DNA from: Crotophaga sulcirostris
Taxonomy: Eukaryota > Chordata > Aves > Cuculiformes > Crotophagidae
Length of the DNA: 64,000 nt
Direction of reading: 5' to 3'
NCBI GenBank assembly: GCA_013397455.1
Contig: VYZB01000035.1
Span: 1,499,744-1,563,743 of the forward strand
Part shown: positions 1 through 14,066 of the stretch, piece by piece
How positions within the stretch are numbered: the first letter of the stretch is position 1
How the letters are laid out: each line of letters starts with the position of its first letter
Notes under the pieces: generated by a model
The model's input: only the letters and a program-made list of their open reading frames with translations
Database searches by the model: none
What the model was told of the DNA's origin: nothing
Program-made: the position numbers and the translations under genes

Positions 1-3000
1 TTTCTTTACCTAGTATTGTCAATAGGTGGCCTCAGTTTATTTTTTTACTTTAGGATTTCTTTTTTCTTTTAAATTAAAATGCTATATCTTATCATTCCTT
101 ACTATCCTTATATTATTATTATTATTTCAAATTAAAGCCACTTCGAAAATCATTGACAGAAACAAATTCCAACAGAACACATAACTCCATAAAAATAGAA
201 ATGTTTTGTAAAAACTCTTTGTAAAAACTGAATTTTGTTTCAGAATTTAAAAAAGTATTTTGCATAATACTAAAAAACCCTAACATCTTCCAGAGTGACT
301 TTTTTTACTATTTAAATCTGAATTATTTTTTTCATCTTGGATGCTTAATTTTGCTTTATTTTATGCCATATGAATGCTCAAAGAAGTTTAAGCTGAAATC
401 AAATCTTTTCAACAAAGTGAAACATTATCTTTTAATCTTTGTTGGAATATTTCATAATTTTTTGCATTTTATGGAAATTTTGCAGGAATCCTCATGACAT
501 AACATTCCCATCACCCCCTATGGGTGTAATCCTCATGGGTAGAAATCAGAGCAGGGCAAAACATTCAGAGTCCTTTAACGTATTAAACTGTTTCCCCAGT
601 TGCTCTCCAGGGCATCCTGAAGAGGCTGGAGCAGTCGGACAGCTTTCAGCCTTAGATTGCAAAGGAGGTGGTGGTCAGGGGGTTCCTCTTAGCAGGAAGA
701 GTGCAGTGAAGCCGGGTATGGGGGACCTGGCTTTATCCTGTGCTGACCCAGCAGCTGCAAGGGATGTTTTCTGCGCTGGAGGGGCCAACAAGGGCACAAC
801 AGGGCACTTTGGCCTCAGCCTGGATCTCTTCGTGCCACTAACACACAACACACCCATTCGGATTGCCCAGGGAAAGCTGTGACTGTCAAGGTCATAACGG
901 CGCTGCTGGCCACTTACCTGCACTGCGCCCCAGAGCTCAGCCAGTCCGCGTAACAACCCGCACAGTTTGCAGTTTCTATTTTCAAATACAAGCTTTCAAT
1001 TAATTTAACTGTCTAGAAAGTATTATGTGTCAGCCTTATACCGTTAATTGGTTTTGGGATAAAGAGCGTATTTTTGCAGATATTGCATTTAAAAAACAAG
1101 CAAACAAACAGCAAGCTGTTTTAATTCATTTTAATTCATTTTCTCTTGCAGTCAACCGAGCTGACTGGTGCACAAATCCTTGGAGAAGTGGTGGTACATC
1201 ACCACATAAAAAATGAACTATATCCCTGGTTAAGCACAAAATGGACAATAGCCTTGATTTCATCACCAGCACCCCAATAATTCAGCCCAAATACTTCCTA
1301 GCGTGCCTTTAACTCGATGGTAAACTGCCTGCTGTGTATCACTGCAGTGATGTTAGATGTATTACAGTTTTGGGAAAGTGAATGATGCTTAGTGTGAGTG
1401 CTAAATTTCTTTCATGTGGGTCAGCATGTGAGGCAGCAAAGCCAGTTGGGAGTGGGAGGCTCAGACTTCAAAGGGAGAGCAGTGCGCAGAAGGAGTGATG
1501 AAACAAGCCCTAACTACATGCCATTCATAGTTACTTCACAAGAAGAGCCAGGCACACAGAGTTGTTGAACTGAGTCAATTTCTCAGGAATCAGACACCTA
1601 CTTAAATCTCGTCCATCCTATTACTTAATCCCAATCAAAACAGGCCAACCAATTATACAACCCTCTAAAAATCAGATAACTGTACTCCAAACTACGGACT
1701 ACTCTAATGTTAATTAAGGAATTAGTGAAATCCTCACCTTGTCTCTTAGTAGGAGTTTTGCCATTGATTTTGGTGGGCCAGGGCTTCTGTCCTTGAGTCT
1801 GAACTGACTGGTGATGAAGACTCTTGTCTGTTTTCCACCAGAGTTGAATTCAATTTCATATCATACTGCTCATGCTTTGCACTCAAAAACCTTGAACTTC
1901 TTTTTTCCTGGACTGGCATGTGTCCAGTAGCATGAGGAAAAGGTGAAAATAGTTGGGCCATCATTTGCTGACTGTTAATAGCATGTGCACCACTACACAG
2001 CACTGCATCAGAGAAGCCATCGCTAAAGCTAGTATTTTAATCATTCATTTAAACTTGGAATTTTGGATGCTATTTTGTGTCATTGACAGATGGATGGTCC
2101 TGTCAGCCTGGAGAACTTACCCTTGCTACAAATTGTAGAAAACAATTTTTAGAGACCTTCCAGCACTGTGATACTCCTTAGTTTCTATACTCTGGGTTCA
2201 AATCTTGATGTGAGACTTGAATTTAAAGAAAGAGGTTCCACTTCAACATTTGCAGGCATCAGTCCAGAACAGTTCCACTGCAAACAACATACTTTGGGGC
2301 TTTTAGTTAGCTTCAGTATGGTATGAATTTAATCATGGCACAAAAAAAAAGGTTTAATTTAGTACAAACTTTTGATCAGTTTCACTTAGGAAAATACACA
2401 AAATTGAGAGGATATTAAGTAATTGACCAAAGGCACATCTGAGCAATGCCAAGGCAGTGGGCTGGCTTGCTATCTGACTTATTAATTTTTTAATGCTGTA
2501 AACATGGTAGTAGAAAATCATAGCTTCAACATACGATTACAGGCTTTTGCTGTCTAAACCCTTCTCCCTAGTCCCCAGCATAGAAAGTAAAATCTGTTAT
2601 ATCCTGCTGTTCTTTCTGTGGTTTTTGAAACAAAACTTTGAGAGAAAAACTCTGGTCTCAGAAGACCCTGTGGGAAACGGGAAACTTGCAAATGCTACTG
2701 TAGTTGTGTAATGTTGACAGTACAAGCTGAGTGATCCTTATACAGCTTGGAATTACATGAGCATCTGTGTAATATGCAACAATAAAAGTCCCCAGTGTGT
2801 TAAAGAAACAAAACAGGAATACCAGCCAGGGGGACAGGCTCTGTTGCCACCAGGACAACCTGAGCACCAACGAGCTTTGTTTGAAACATAAAAAACAGAC
2901 AGAATGCCAGCATCAAGCAGGAAAACACGCAGAAAGATTGCATATTTCAAAGAATGAGCATGTGCGATATACAGCTGTGCTTTTTTTCTTGGTAGAAATA

Positions 3001-6000
3001 CATGCCTCTTGAGGGAAGAAATTGGAGAGTCATAGGAGTCAGAGTGACATTGACAACTTTGTTTTCAGAGTTCTGTGTGCATACGAACAGCATAAAATCA
3101 GCTGGGGAACTTCACAATGGCATCTTGCAGGATTAGAGTATTAAAATACTATCTAAATATATGTGCATCAAGTATAACCTCTTTCCAAAACTCATGCCTT
3201 GTTTTTCATATCAGCACAGATGCTTTATTTGCAAATAGTTAAGTCTGACAATTGTCATGACAAGTTGATTATACAACTATTACATTATACTATACAACTA
3301 TTACATTATACAACTATTAGGTTACTACTCTTTATAGATTCCCTACTTTCCCTTCTATAACAGGTTATCTTATCTAGACAATAAGGAGGAGATAATATAA
3401 TTAAGTTTTCTACTTTTAGAGAAGTTTTATAATGTATAGACTGGAAGGCTGTGTATTAGGAAACAACTACAGCTGACTCCAAAATAAGACGTGCAGTTGC
3501 ATATAGGATTTAGAACTTGATGTGAGAAGGTATTGTGTGACCCAGTCCTACCTTTACCATCACTACCAGGGTGCTTAAGGCAACTTCCCTCAGGGATCCT
3601 CTTTGGTTCCTATTCTGGTTAAACTTCCCGGATCCATGAATCTTGGTGGTGCTCCGTAGTACGTGGGAAAAAAATGCCAATTTCCCTTCTCTCTCCACAA
3701 AAAGAATTCTTCAGTTTATTTACAAAACTTTCTGGAATGAGAAGGAGCCATTTGTGGTTGCTGTGGCTGATTTCTGTTGTGCTGAAGATGCTAGGAGACT
3801 GCATAAAACTCAGCACCCCTGGTGAGATGTTTCAGCCAGTTGATACTCTTTCTAACCAAATTCAGGGGAAATGTGTTCTGGCAGACAGTATACTTAATTT
3901 TCAAGATCACTTTGCCAGACGTGTGTTTAATAATGATGAAGCATTCCCCAGCGAGATCTTGGTCATTTGGGCTGAGAGCCACCTTGCCTGTAGACACCAC
4001 TACAAGACAGTTACGGATACTCCCTGAGACTGTGGGACAGTCCCATACTCATGTTTCTGTTGCTCTTTAGAACTATTGACACTTGGTGAACAAAATAGGT
4101 TGGTTTCTTTTCCCTCAGATGGGAAGTGCCTGTTGAGGAAGAAAATATTCTATCAAGCCAGGCAGATGTTTTAGAAAAGTTTTTCATTCCTTTTGGGACC
4201 TTTTTCCTTCAAAACACAGGAGGATGCTTGAGGATCTCCTTTGCTGTGTGTTTTGTACCATAGAAGGCAGCAATGCTGTGAAATAAAATTGAAATCGGGC
4301 AAATCTCTGGAGGAGTTACTATCCTCTTAGAAAGTAATCTTAAAGTTTTTGTGAAGCACAAATCATGAAGAGAAACATAAGACATTAACCCTTTAACAAC
4401 TGACCTTTAGATTTTTCCTCTTTGCTCCTTATGTGGCTGCCTCTCCTTTCAAAGTAGCCTCAGCCTCCTGTAGATCCAGGGGAGGCTGGATGGAGTCCAC
4501 ATTCCTCAGGCATCACCACAGGTTCAAAGGCATCCCAGAAAACTTATGGCAAATCCAATGTAGCAGGTGTCGTGTATGGGTCTATCTTCTCCACCGAGCT
4601 CAGTTGCTGCCTCATCACAGCACATGAAGTCCCTTGCCTCCGTGTAGGTGATTTACAGCCAGGTGATCCAGTAGAGCTTAGCCTCCTGCAAGATTGAGCT
4701 CAGGTTTCATCTTGGCCCATGCTGGCAAATGATTTAGCAGCGATAATACAAAGTTATCAAACTCACGTGGATTTGCTCCCACAGTGCTGTTCCACTACTC
4801 CTGGGCTTTCTCTTTGTTCCATACTGCATGTTGCCTACATGTTAGTTCAGTGGTTTTGCCCCACCATTGTCCGTTCCACTTCTAAAGCATTTCCACACAG
4901 AGAAATGCTGTCCAAGAAAGTGTCTGAGGAAATACTCTGTGGTTTGCAAACCGAATTCCTTAATGACTTTCTCATTAGAAGAGCTCACTGCCAAATGTTG
5001 TTTGTGTTTGCCTAAAGGACAGTCCACATGATTAAGAGTAGTTCTGCTTTACATGAAGTATTGTTTTCAGGCCACTGCCACAGGCAGCTGCCTTGCACCA
5101 GGCCAGAGAAATGAACACCAGTGAATGCACGGAGCGAACAAGTGACATGAGAACCCATGGGATATCACGTCCTAAATCCCCACCACCACAAGGGCTAGTG
5201 CCTGTGTGGATGCCACATGGGGGGTAAAGCCAAGGCAAGGCTTGGGTCTTGTGGCAAGGGGCAGCTCATATGGGGAGGTTGAATTCCAGAGCAGCTCTGC
5301 TGTGAAAACATTTCCTGTGAGAATATGCAAGCCCAAGAAAGCAGGAGTAACAGCAGCTCTCTAGCAGGGATGTATTTGATTTGTCTAGCACATCCATTTC
5401 AAGAGTGAGACTCTTGACATCTTGTTATTGAAGACTGGTGATAAGACAGTGCACCTCAGCTGCAGCAAAATGGCAAAGAATATTCTTCTACCTTGACAAT
5501 TTTTCCTGACTGTCAGAACATACGCCTAACTGGATTCCTCCTGCATTTTCTTACTTCCTTTTTTTTGATCCCAAAAAGTTTAATCTATATATAAAGTAAA
5601 AAATTTAATTGCAAAGGTTTTAGAATTTATTTGCTGCATGCCATCAAAATCCCCTATCATCTCATCATTGAAAGTTCAGATTCTTATTCAGTTCCTTGTC
5701 TGTAGTTTTCTATTTTTAACAGATAGACCACAACTCATTGTTTCCAGAGCAGGGCTTTGGAAAATATTCTGAGAAAGGAAAAAAACCCATGATTTCATTT
5801 GCTAATGAGGCTTAAAACTGATATCTGGACAAACAATGTGCACCAAAGAAAAACCCTTCCAAGCCAAAAAGGGCTTGAAGCCAGGCAGGGGAAGAGAATA
5901 GTTCAAGATTAACTTCGTGTCTTCTCTGATCTCCAGGATTTAGGTCTTATAAAAAGAAAACTGGAGGGATGGATTCTAGACCTAAAGCCAGTCACAAGCC

Positions 6001-9000
6001 TGCACATACATACTTTGTACCTGATGAGTCAGCAGGCCTGGCTGACACATGTGAGATGAAGAACTTGTCTGTAGGTCTCTGCAGTCCCACCACTTGCTTT
6101 GTCCACTGCTGAGCTGTCTTTTTCATCCTTGAGAATTTAGGATACCACTGTGCTCAAAGTGTACAAGAGGGCAGACTGCTTCATGGCTGGTAGGGCAGAC
6201 AGTGCTCCTAACAGCCCATGCATAGAATACTTCATCCTCCTCAAAGTCAGGGGTTGTGAGAGTTGTGGAGCATTTTTTATATTTCATTTTATTTGTCTTT
6301 ATAATGGACCAGGTTGCACCAAAGACCAAGTGGTTACGAGTGAGAGCATTTCTTGGACCTATTTGCAATGCTATAAAGACCAGATGTCCTGGTTTTGCAG
6401 ACAGTACCTAACACACAAGGCCACAGTGCCCGTCCCTCTGCCAAGAAACTGGACATCTCTTTGTCCCTCTTACCACACCTGAAACTTGTGGTCTGTGCTC
6501 TCCTGGTTCTTTTTCATCTGTAGACTTTAAAGTGTTTCTTAAAGGGGGTATACATTATTTGCCCATTTCTACAGCTGACCCAAGTATAGAAATCTGAATC
6601 AATACCAAGTGTATTGGGGCTGGATTTCACCAGATGCGGTGTACGTTCCCACCTTGTTGCAGCGCAACACTTAAACTCTAAGCTCAAAGTGTCTGATATG
6701 GGAAAAAAAAGGGCAAAACTTATGGTTGCTTCCTTGTGGTTATGTTGTGTAGTTGCTGAAGTGCTTGAGATTTGCAGGCACTAACACGTTCTTGCAACGG
6801 GAGAGGAATCATAAGGGCCAGTTCTCTACCAGCATTGATAAGTTCCCTTGCTGTGGCAGAAAGATGTTTGAGCACCTGAGTGTGCCCCATTTCCTTCTGG
6901 AATCCCTCTGACCCTACTTGGCCTCTGCAGGAGGGGAGGGATTGGTCACTACATTGCAGGGATCAGGCAAGCACCTGGACCTGAACTGGAAAGGGAGGAG
7001 ATTGAGAGGTAACAAGAACGAGAACTTCAGCTGGAGCTTGAAGGTGCCTTATTTCAAACAAGCTATCTCATTTTCTAGACACAAAAATTTTTCCTCCATC
7101 ATTTATTTTCTCCCAGATTCAATAAAAAGGACCAGCGCTGTACTTTCAAACAGTACCAATTTCTGGAGCAGTCAACTGCCCCTGCTTTGCTTCTTACCTG
7201 AGTCAGAATAAGGGTCTACTCAGCATTCAGAGAAAGTGTAAAGAGAGATAGTTTCACTACACAGATACAGGGCTCAAAGAAATGCCAGGCACAATTAGAG
7301 ACAATCAATAAAGGCTCCTTTAATAGCTTTTAAGAGAAAAAAAAAGTCTTTCTTCATTTAAAATCTCAATTTTGACTTTTCAACAAGAATTTTTCTCTGT
7401 GTATTTCCAAGAACAGGATCTTGTTTTGCTTCATACATTGAGTTATAACATGGCATGAAATCAACTTTTAAATGGAGTTTGACTTACATATTTTAACTTA
7501 TTCCTTGCTCTGTTATAGTACCAATATGACCCTTCATTTGGAACTACAGGGTTTTTTTATTTTTTGCCATGTTATTTGTATGAGATGTATATGGGATGCA
7601 TGAAAGGAAGAAGAAATTGTGAAAATGTTTAGGAATGCACTTTATTTTATGCTTAATACTCCTGGAGTTAAAAGGGAGATGGTAATTGGCCATGTAATGA
7701 ATCTTAGTTATATAGAATTATCATCTTTCAGTAATAAAGTATTGCCTGTCTCAAGGTCTCACACATACAGCTTGACCTCAGAGCAGTCGCACATAATGTT
7801 TTCTCTGTCAAGTGAACCTATTCATAATGACGTGTCACAGGTGCTCACACATAATATGTTTCCCATCAAAAGCGATCATCCATATTTTATACAGCAGCTT
7901 TGATGACAAGTATTTTGTACTTCAGCTGCCTTTTCTTCCCTCTGTCAGACTTAATGAAGGAAAGTCACAGATAGTTTTTAAATATTGTCATCTTCTTAGA
8001 TCATGTTACCATGTCTGCCTTTGAAAGCAGCTTCATACAAGAGCCACAAGACATGGGAGAGAGAGACAAGGACATTTCCACTTACTTAACTTTAAAAAGA
8101 AAGCCAATTTTTTTAGGTTCTTAATTTCAAAATTGATATACTCTGTATCTTCAGAATCTTCTCAGAGAAAAATATGCTCTACTTCTTGAGCACTGAGTAT
8201 TTTAAGAGTCTAGTGAAATCAAGACTGATAACAGAATTTGGGATGCAACTTCTCACTACATCGAATACCATTTATTCTCATAGTGTTGGTGTATTCTGGT
8301 GGTAAAAACATTTTCCTTCAGGTTGTCCTATAAAGTGAGTACCACGGGGGTCACAGAGAATTGGGTTCTTATATTCTCATTGAAATAGTTTGTCCATAGC
8401 AGTGCCAAAGTTTGCTCTTCTCCTATGTATTCAGCCCTACTGAGAGAAATAACCCTCATTCCTCATTCTGTTAATGAAAGAGGAAAGGTGAACTCGAACT
8501 CCCTTTGAGGCTTCTCAGATTGCAGGACTGGTCATTGAAGCCTCAGAGCATAGAGGAGTGCTTTTCCGATTCATGGGCCATGTCTTTCCTGCCAAAATTG
8601 TAAGTGAACAAAGTACAGAGGTATTCCTGAACTTCCCCACCACTAAACAAACTCCCCAGAACTAGCAGAGAGTGGCGGTTTTCAATCTGTAAGCCATGGA
8701 TTCATACGGGCTTCTGGGCTGCCTCCAAGGGATCCACTGAAGGAAGCTGACAAAAGCAAGTTATTTAGCAGTGTCTGCGGATAAAAATAAAACAAAAGCA
8801 CTAAAACAGGCAAAGTATGGCATGGGCATATTTATAAAATCATCACTCGTTTGCAGAGAAGGCAGAAAAGGAAGGCAATAGTATTTACAAATAGGAATTA
8901 CAAATGTAAATTAGTATTGGATTTTTCTTACATCTGAAATACAATCAGATGTCTCAGGTTGAGAGAAGAAAGCTTACACTTAGAAAAATACCTGGGCTAT

Positions 9001-9995
9001 TCATACAAAACAACGTCAAAAAAGAGGGGACACAGGGTCTGGAGCTATTTGATGCTTAATTATTTTTCAGGTCTAGCTCCTATTTAAGAATGCAGCCAAG
9101 AAGGAGTTAAAAGTAGGTGACAATTTCTAAAGTACAGGAAGATGCAAAACATTATTCTCTACCACTGAGAAGCGATACACTGACTAACATCTGCTACTGA
9201 AAAGATAGCAATAGCATCCTCTTTTCTGCTACCCCCAAAAGCCCCTATAGAACTGAGTAGTCTTAAGCAGCGAGTGTAATAAGTTTTCCTTTTCTTGTCT
9301 GAAGAATTAGAACAATTCAACTGAAAGGCAAATATAATCCTACCTATGCTCCATGCTGGGACTGGAGCAGAGTAAATGCCACAGTTAAGTCTGAACATCA
9401 GGTTGTAATTGTTAGAGATTAAAAACATGCCAGAGAGAGCATTCCAGGGAAAGAAGGAGGGTGAGAAGGATGGCTCTCCTGTGTCTTTTTATTAAGGCAA
9501 ATTAGCATCAGATCTTACAAGGGCATATACCTGTGCAGCAGAACTCAATCAAATGGCATTTAGTCAATGAAGGAAATTATACCCTAGGTTGATTTTTTAA
9601 TCACCTAGCTAGGAAAAACAAGGCTAAGTGAACATGTATTATCTGCTGAGCCAAGTGCATACAAGGCAGAAAAGCCACTGAAAATACCTAAATGAAAAAT
9701 AACTGTTCTCTAGGATGATGTTATTCCATAATATCTATTTCAAATATAATTTGCTGTTAGCTTTTTCTGAAAGATGTGAGCTGAGCTTCTCGTTTTTATG
9801 CAGATGAAATAATTGCTGAAATGAAATGTCAATTCAGAGCAGACATAAGAATAAATGAAGTAAACTTAAGGAGCATTCAGAGAGGTGGATGGTCCACCCT
9901 TCCAAGTACAGAGGAACTGTTATTTCATGGTCTTGTCTAATATCTTGTTCTCTTACAGTATGTTTCTTCTTTTTTTTTAATGTTTGTCTTCTCAG
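1..9995 (+). other. presumed 3' part of RSPO3 intron 1
   Basis: No exon, RNA gene or recognisable transposon was found here. The stretch is AT-rich with a somewhat GC-richer patch at about 600-950 and again near 5050-5280, neither of which resembles coding sequence or a CpG island. The short open frames share no recognisable motif and overlap on both strands. It ends in a long pyrimidine tract and the CAG acceptor at 9993-9995. I looked for the RSPO3 signal-peptide exon (a hydrophobic leader followed by an Arg-rich stretch before a GT donor) and did not see it. Confidence 0.8.
3270..3319. repeat. short AT-rich tandem repeat, about three copies
   Basis: The motif TATACAACTATTA occurs three times in direct succession, starting at about 3270, 3291 and 3308. 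The spacers are slightly different ATTA-type sequences. It is a small imperfect minisatellite inside intron 1. Confidence 0.8.
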
Positions 9996-10187
9996 TGCAT
10001 CCTAACGTAAGCCAGGGTTGCCAAGGAGGGTGTGCTACATGTTCTGACTACAACGGATGCCTGTCATGTAAACCCAGGCTCTTTTTTGTTCTGGAGAGGA
10101 ATGGTATGAAACAGATCGGAGTATGTCTTTCCTCGTGTCCAAGCGGATACTATGGGACGCGATATCCCGACATTAATAAGTGTGCAA
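9996..10187 (+). CDS. RSPO3: RSPO3 exon 2: furin-like repeat 1
   Basis: This 192-base exon starts with TG, completing a split ATG, and reads on as HPNVSQGCQGGCATC. It ends with ...DINKCA plus one base of a split Asn codon. It encodes the first cysteine-rich furin-like repeat (about residues 34-97 if exon 1 has the human length), which contacts ZNRF3/RNF43. The Arg and Gln of LERNGMKQIGVC sit where the ligase-binding pair of R-spondins is known to be. NVS is a potential N-glycosylation site. The acceptor has a strong pyrimidine tract and CTCAG; the donor is GTAAGT, a perfect consensus. An in-frame ATG at 9980 lies in the intron just before the acceptor and is not a real start. Confidence 0.97.
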
Positions 10188-11657
10188 GTAAGTGCTGGGG
10201 AAAGATGTCTGGCATGGGTTGGTTTGCTCTCTCTTGAATGCTGTGTCCCCTTAGCAGTCAAGTCAACAGAGAAGCAGACAGGCAGGCTGTGCCTTTATTT
10301 GTTCAGTTCTTTTATAGTAGTGCAATAAATATTAACCCAAATACGAAGTTAAGTTGAAAGATCACAAAATGGTCTAAAGCTCTGGGATCTCAGCTCTGCA
10401 TGAATGACCTGCCGAGAATATGGGTGATGGTCTTGTCCTCTACATCCCAATGTGAAAGAGAAGCACCGGCAGGCACCAGGCACTGTCCTCCGGCAGCAAG
10501 GTTCGAGGGACACTGGATCTCCAAGGCTGGAGCTGTTTAACCCCCTGCGCTTACCTGCCTGTCCCCTGAAACAAGGAGAGAAGATGGCAAGTGGCACTCT
10601 TTGGAGATGTGCCTTGCCCTGGTCTCTCATACTCAGTGTAGTCTTCTAAATGCCTGTAGTAGCTGGCCAGGCTTCAGTTGGCCAGTTTTCAGCCTGATCT
10701 GGAGGAAGTTAGCAATTTATGTTGCCTCTGGGCTGGGAGACAGAAAATCCAACTCTATTCTTTACTGCTCAGGCAACATTTTGACCCCAGTATGTATTTT
10801 GAACCATAAATGAACTGGAAAAGATCACAATGTCCTCCCCACTCCTTCTTTTGTTATTGAATTCACTGTTTTTAATCCCGCAGGTGATATAAAAACATAA
10901 GAACGACGGCCAAGCAACTCTCCCAGTTTTTACCTGGTAATAAAAGTTATTTAATGAACGGACCCCAGAGTAAAGTCTTACAGAGTAACCTGACACTGTA
11001 AAGTATTTGCTGACTTTTTAGCAGTGTGTGGCCTTGCGTATCAGACATGAGCTCTGCCATACACAAGTTTTTATGCATTTCTTTAAAAAATATCTGAGAA
11101 CCGGGAAATATACCACTAATGCCAATTTGGGTAGTCTGTATACAGAGGATACATGCAATACTAGAGGACATCTGATTGAACATCAGGGAGTCATTTAAAA
11201 AAAGAAAAATATGTTGATGCAAAACAGTCCTAAGCAGACTCTAAATTCTGGCATATTTTTTTTTCTCCTGGATGAATGGAGAAAGATAGTGGTGAACTGG
11301 AGCATGAACTGTGCCGTGTGATATTAATTATCACCTGAGTTATAACAGGGTAGGGCTGAAGCAGTATACTATGATTCTATTGTGCTGTGCTTTGTCTTCA
11401 GTTTGCATAGGTCTGTGAGAAGACAAGCAGGTGGAGGCCGTTCAGCATCACGTCATCATTAGTAAATCCTCACTCATGTCAAGTTCACTTGTGGTTGGTC
11501 TTCTTGTGTGTACAGGACATGAAGAAAGCTGAAATATTATTTGCTTCCTCTGAAGACTGTTTAACATTGCTAGAATCGTGTGATTCTGGTATATGTGAAA
11601 GAGCCTATGGCATTTTGTGGCAAAGAGCAACATTGTTGTTTACTGTTTGCATTTCAG
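10188..11657 (+). other. RSPO3 intron 2
   Basis: A 1470-base intron, GTAAGT to TTTCAG, phase 1. No repeat or other gene was recognised inside. Reading through the exon 2 donor reaches a stop at about 10237. Confidence 0.93.
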
Positions 11658-11804
11658 AATGTAAAGCTGACTGTGATACCTGCTTCACCAGAAACTTCTG
11701 CACAAAGTGTAAAAGTGGGTTTTACTTATACAGCGGAAAGTGCCTTGAAAAGTGCCCTGATGGGCTGGAAGCCAACAATCACACGATGGAGTGCACTAGC
11801 ATCG
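11658..11804 (+). CDS. RSPO3: RSPO3 exon 3: furin-like repeat 2
   Basis: This 147-base exon encodes the second furin-like repeat, reading CKADCDTCFTRNFCTKC and ending near NNHTMECTSI. The two phenylalanines in CF and NFC match the pair known to insert into LGR4/5/6. The cysteine spacing is typical of the family. NHT is a potential N-glycosylation site. The first two bases complete a split Asn codon from exon 2 and the last base starts a split Val codon. The donor is a perfect GTAAGT and the acceptor is TTTCAG. With exon 2 it forms the receptor-binding unit. Confidence 0.97.
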
Positions 11805-14066
11805 GTAAGTTCGGTCCTCCAACATCTTGCATAATTTTCTCACAGTGGCTGGGGAATCTAAGGAGGATATGAGTTACAAGTTTACTTACAACACCAACTT
11901 AAAATGGAAATGTTCTGCACCACAAGATATATTCCCCAGCACAACAAATTCAAGGCATTTCCCAAGTCTGCCGTTTCACAAGATGCACAAGATCAGTTAT
12001 GCTCCCCAAACAAAGCCCTGATGCTAAGGGTTATTCTGCCTCAGGAAATGCAGCCTATTTGGTCTACCCTGAGATAGAATGACATCCATCTCTTACTTGT
12101 TCTGTTACATTGTTATGCAGCACCACTAACATCAAAGGTTCAAAAATCCTGAGCCAGACTCCACGTGTAGTTGAAAGATTAAAATACTAACTGCTTTGCT
12201 TTAGCTCCTGTGTAATAAATAGGCCTTCAAAGCACGCATGCGTCAAAATTTTGAAGCTTGCCTTCACAGAAATGAAGGTTATAAACTAAAACATTAAGGA
12301 AAAAAAACCACAAAAAACCCCAAACCCCAAAATGGTATATGTGCTCAATCACCTGACTCGAGAATATAAGGATTAAAATAAAGCATCAAATAGTGTGGCA
12401 CTGTCACTGAAGGGATGAGGTTGGCGACACTGGTCCTGTGACTCACTGCCTGCAGAGAAGAGACCTGCTTTTGTATCTCTGCAGCCTCTGACTCACAAAC
12501 TCCGATTATTCACACATGGGGCAATTTTGGAGGTCACCACACCTAACTGTCTGCTCTGTCCTTCTGCCACCCCTCTGGCTATATGCAGAACAAGTGATAT
12601 ATTTGCCTCTGGGCTGCTGCAGATGACACCCCCTGCCATGGGAATGTGAAGCTGTAGCAAGGTTCAGCCTATTTTAGTACACCAGCTGTGAATTGTGGTG
12701 GCTGAGGGCTGTGAACTGTGGTGGGAGTGGTAACCTCTTCAGCCACCAGCAACCATAGAGCACTTAGGCTAGTCTGGCCACTGTGGAAATCTCCTCCCCT
12801 ATGCACATAGCTCTCCCAGTAGCTCATGTTTTGGAGGGGAAGCAATGCAGGAGTGAAAATGAGATACAGTAGTTTGGCATTCTCCTTTTCAATTGCATAT
12901 TAGTTCAGGTGGTAGTGATGGTTTTTAAAGTTTTATTTTCAAGCAAAAACTTTCACCTTTGAAAGAAATTCAGGGGATCGGTTTTGTTTCATGATGGCTG
13001 TTTCCAAGTGCTGTAGACTTAGCTGCTTTAACAATGAGTCAACTCAACTAGGAAAAGCCATTTAAAGCTACGGAGGGAAAACAGAACCTTTTTGTGCATG
13101 TGAAGACCAATTATTTTAGCAGGAGAAGTCCGATGCAATATGAAAAACAAAATGACCCACATGACAATTAACTGGAGGAGGGCTCAGAAATTGCCTGAGG
13201 TCAGTTATATTTTTAGGTTTTAAAAAATTGGGAAATAAATTCTGGAGCTGGAAAAATGTTGACTTACAAACTCCTCCTTATAGAAGGACTGGAAGTCTTT
13301 CCTTCTTTAGTAGTAGCTTATAGCCTTAAGCATACATGTGAATACAAAGTAANNNNNNNNNNCATAAATGTATAATAAATATAATCAATAAAATGTAAAT
13401 ATAAAGGAAAGATAAATGCTTACTATCTTTTAACAAGAGAAGGATAATGATGAGATGGTATAAAAGAACAGTTATTAAGATTAAGCATGTTGTTAAGCTT
13501 CCAAAGTTTCTGTCATTTTTGTTTATGCTATTAGGACAGGCGTCCAACTACACATCTTTGCGTTTCCCATAGTATGGAATGCACATTCAGATCACTGTGC
13601 TTTAGAAACTGTAACCTGTACTTTTCTGAAGTTTGCTCCATTCCGACCCAAAACCAGCTCTGCTTTGCCTGCTTACAGCTTGTATATGCTACAGATGATA
13701 GCTCTCCCACTATTTAAGCTGAATGGCAAGCAGCAGATCAGGAAGATATTTTTTATATCAGGTGGTCCTTTATAATTCTATCCATTTCCAAATTCCACAC
13801 TTTTGAGACCAACTGCAGCAGCTTGACCCAATGACTTCACTCCTTTCATATAGGCATAACCAAAGCTTAATTCCACTGAAGCTATAAGGATATATATATC
13901 TCCACAAAACCAAAGTAACCTCAGAATGAGCCCTAGTAACTGATTTCATTGATGTAAATTGTGGTGTTGCCACTCTTTGGCTGATGTAGAATAAAATGAA
14001 TGTAACCTATGTATTGTGTATACCAAAAATATTGGCCAGGCTCAGCTTGTCCTATGTTTATTGCAG
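11805..14066 (+). other. RSPO3 intron 3, with a 10-N gap
   Basis: A 2262-base intron, GTAAGT to TTGCAG, phase 1. It contains a run of ten N at 13353-13362, in an AT-rich stretch, so the true length there is unknown. A short A/C-rich simple stretch lies at about 12298-12332. No transposon was recognised. Confidence 0.92.

Noticed and set aside
439..956. Overlapping open frames on both strands in a GC-richer patch
   Set aside because: No domain, no splice signals and no match to RSPO3 exon 1; probably chance frames.
2190..2210. GGTTCAAATC, like a tRNA B box
   Set aside because: No A box or cloverleaf around it.
9980..10237. ATG at 9980 as a start for the R-spondin protein
   Set aside because: It lies in the pyrimidine tract before the CTCAG acceptor; homology begins exactly at the splice site with a split Met codon.
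11360..11385. ACTATGATTCTATT, similar to a CR1 tail
   Set aside because: Only one tail-like unit, with no CR1 body on either side.
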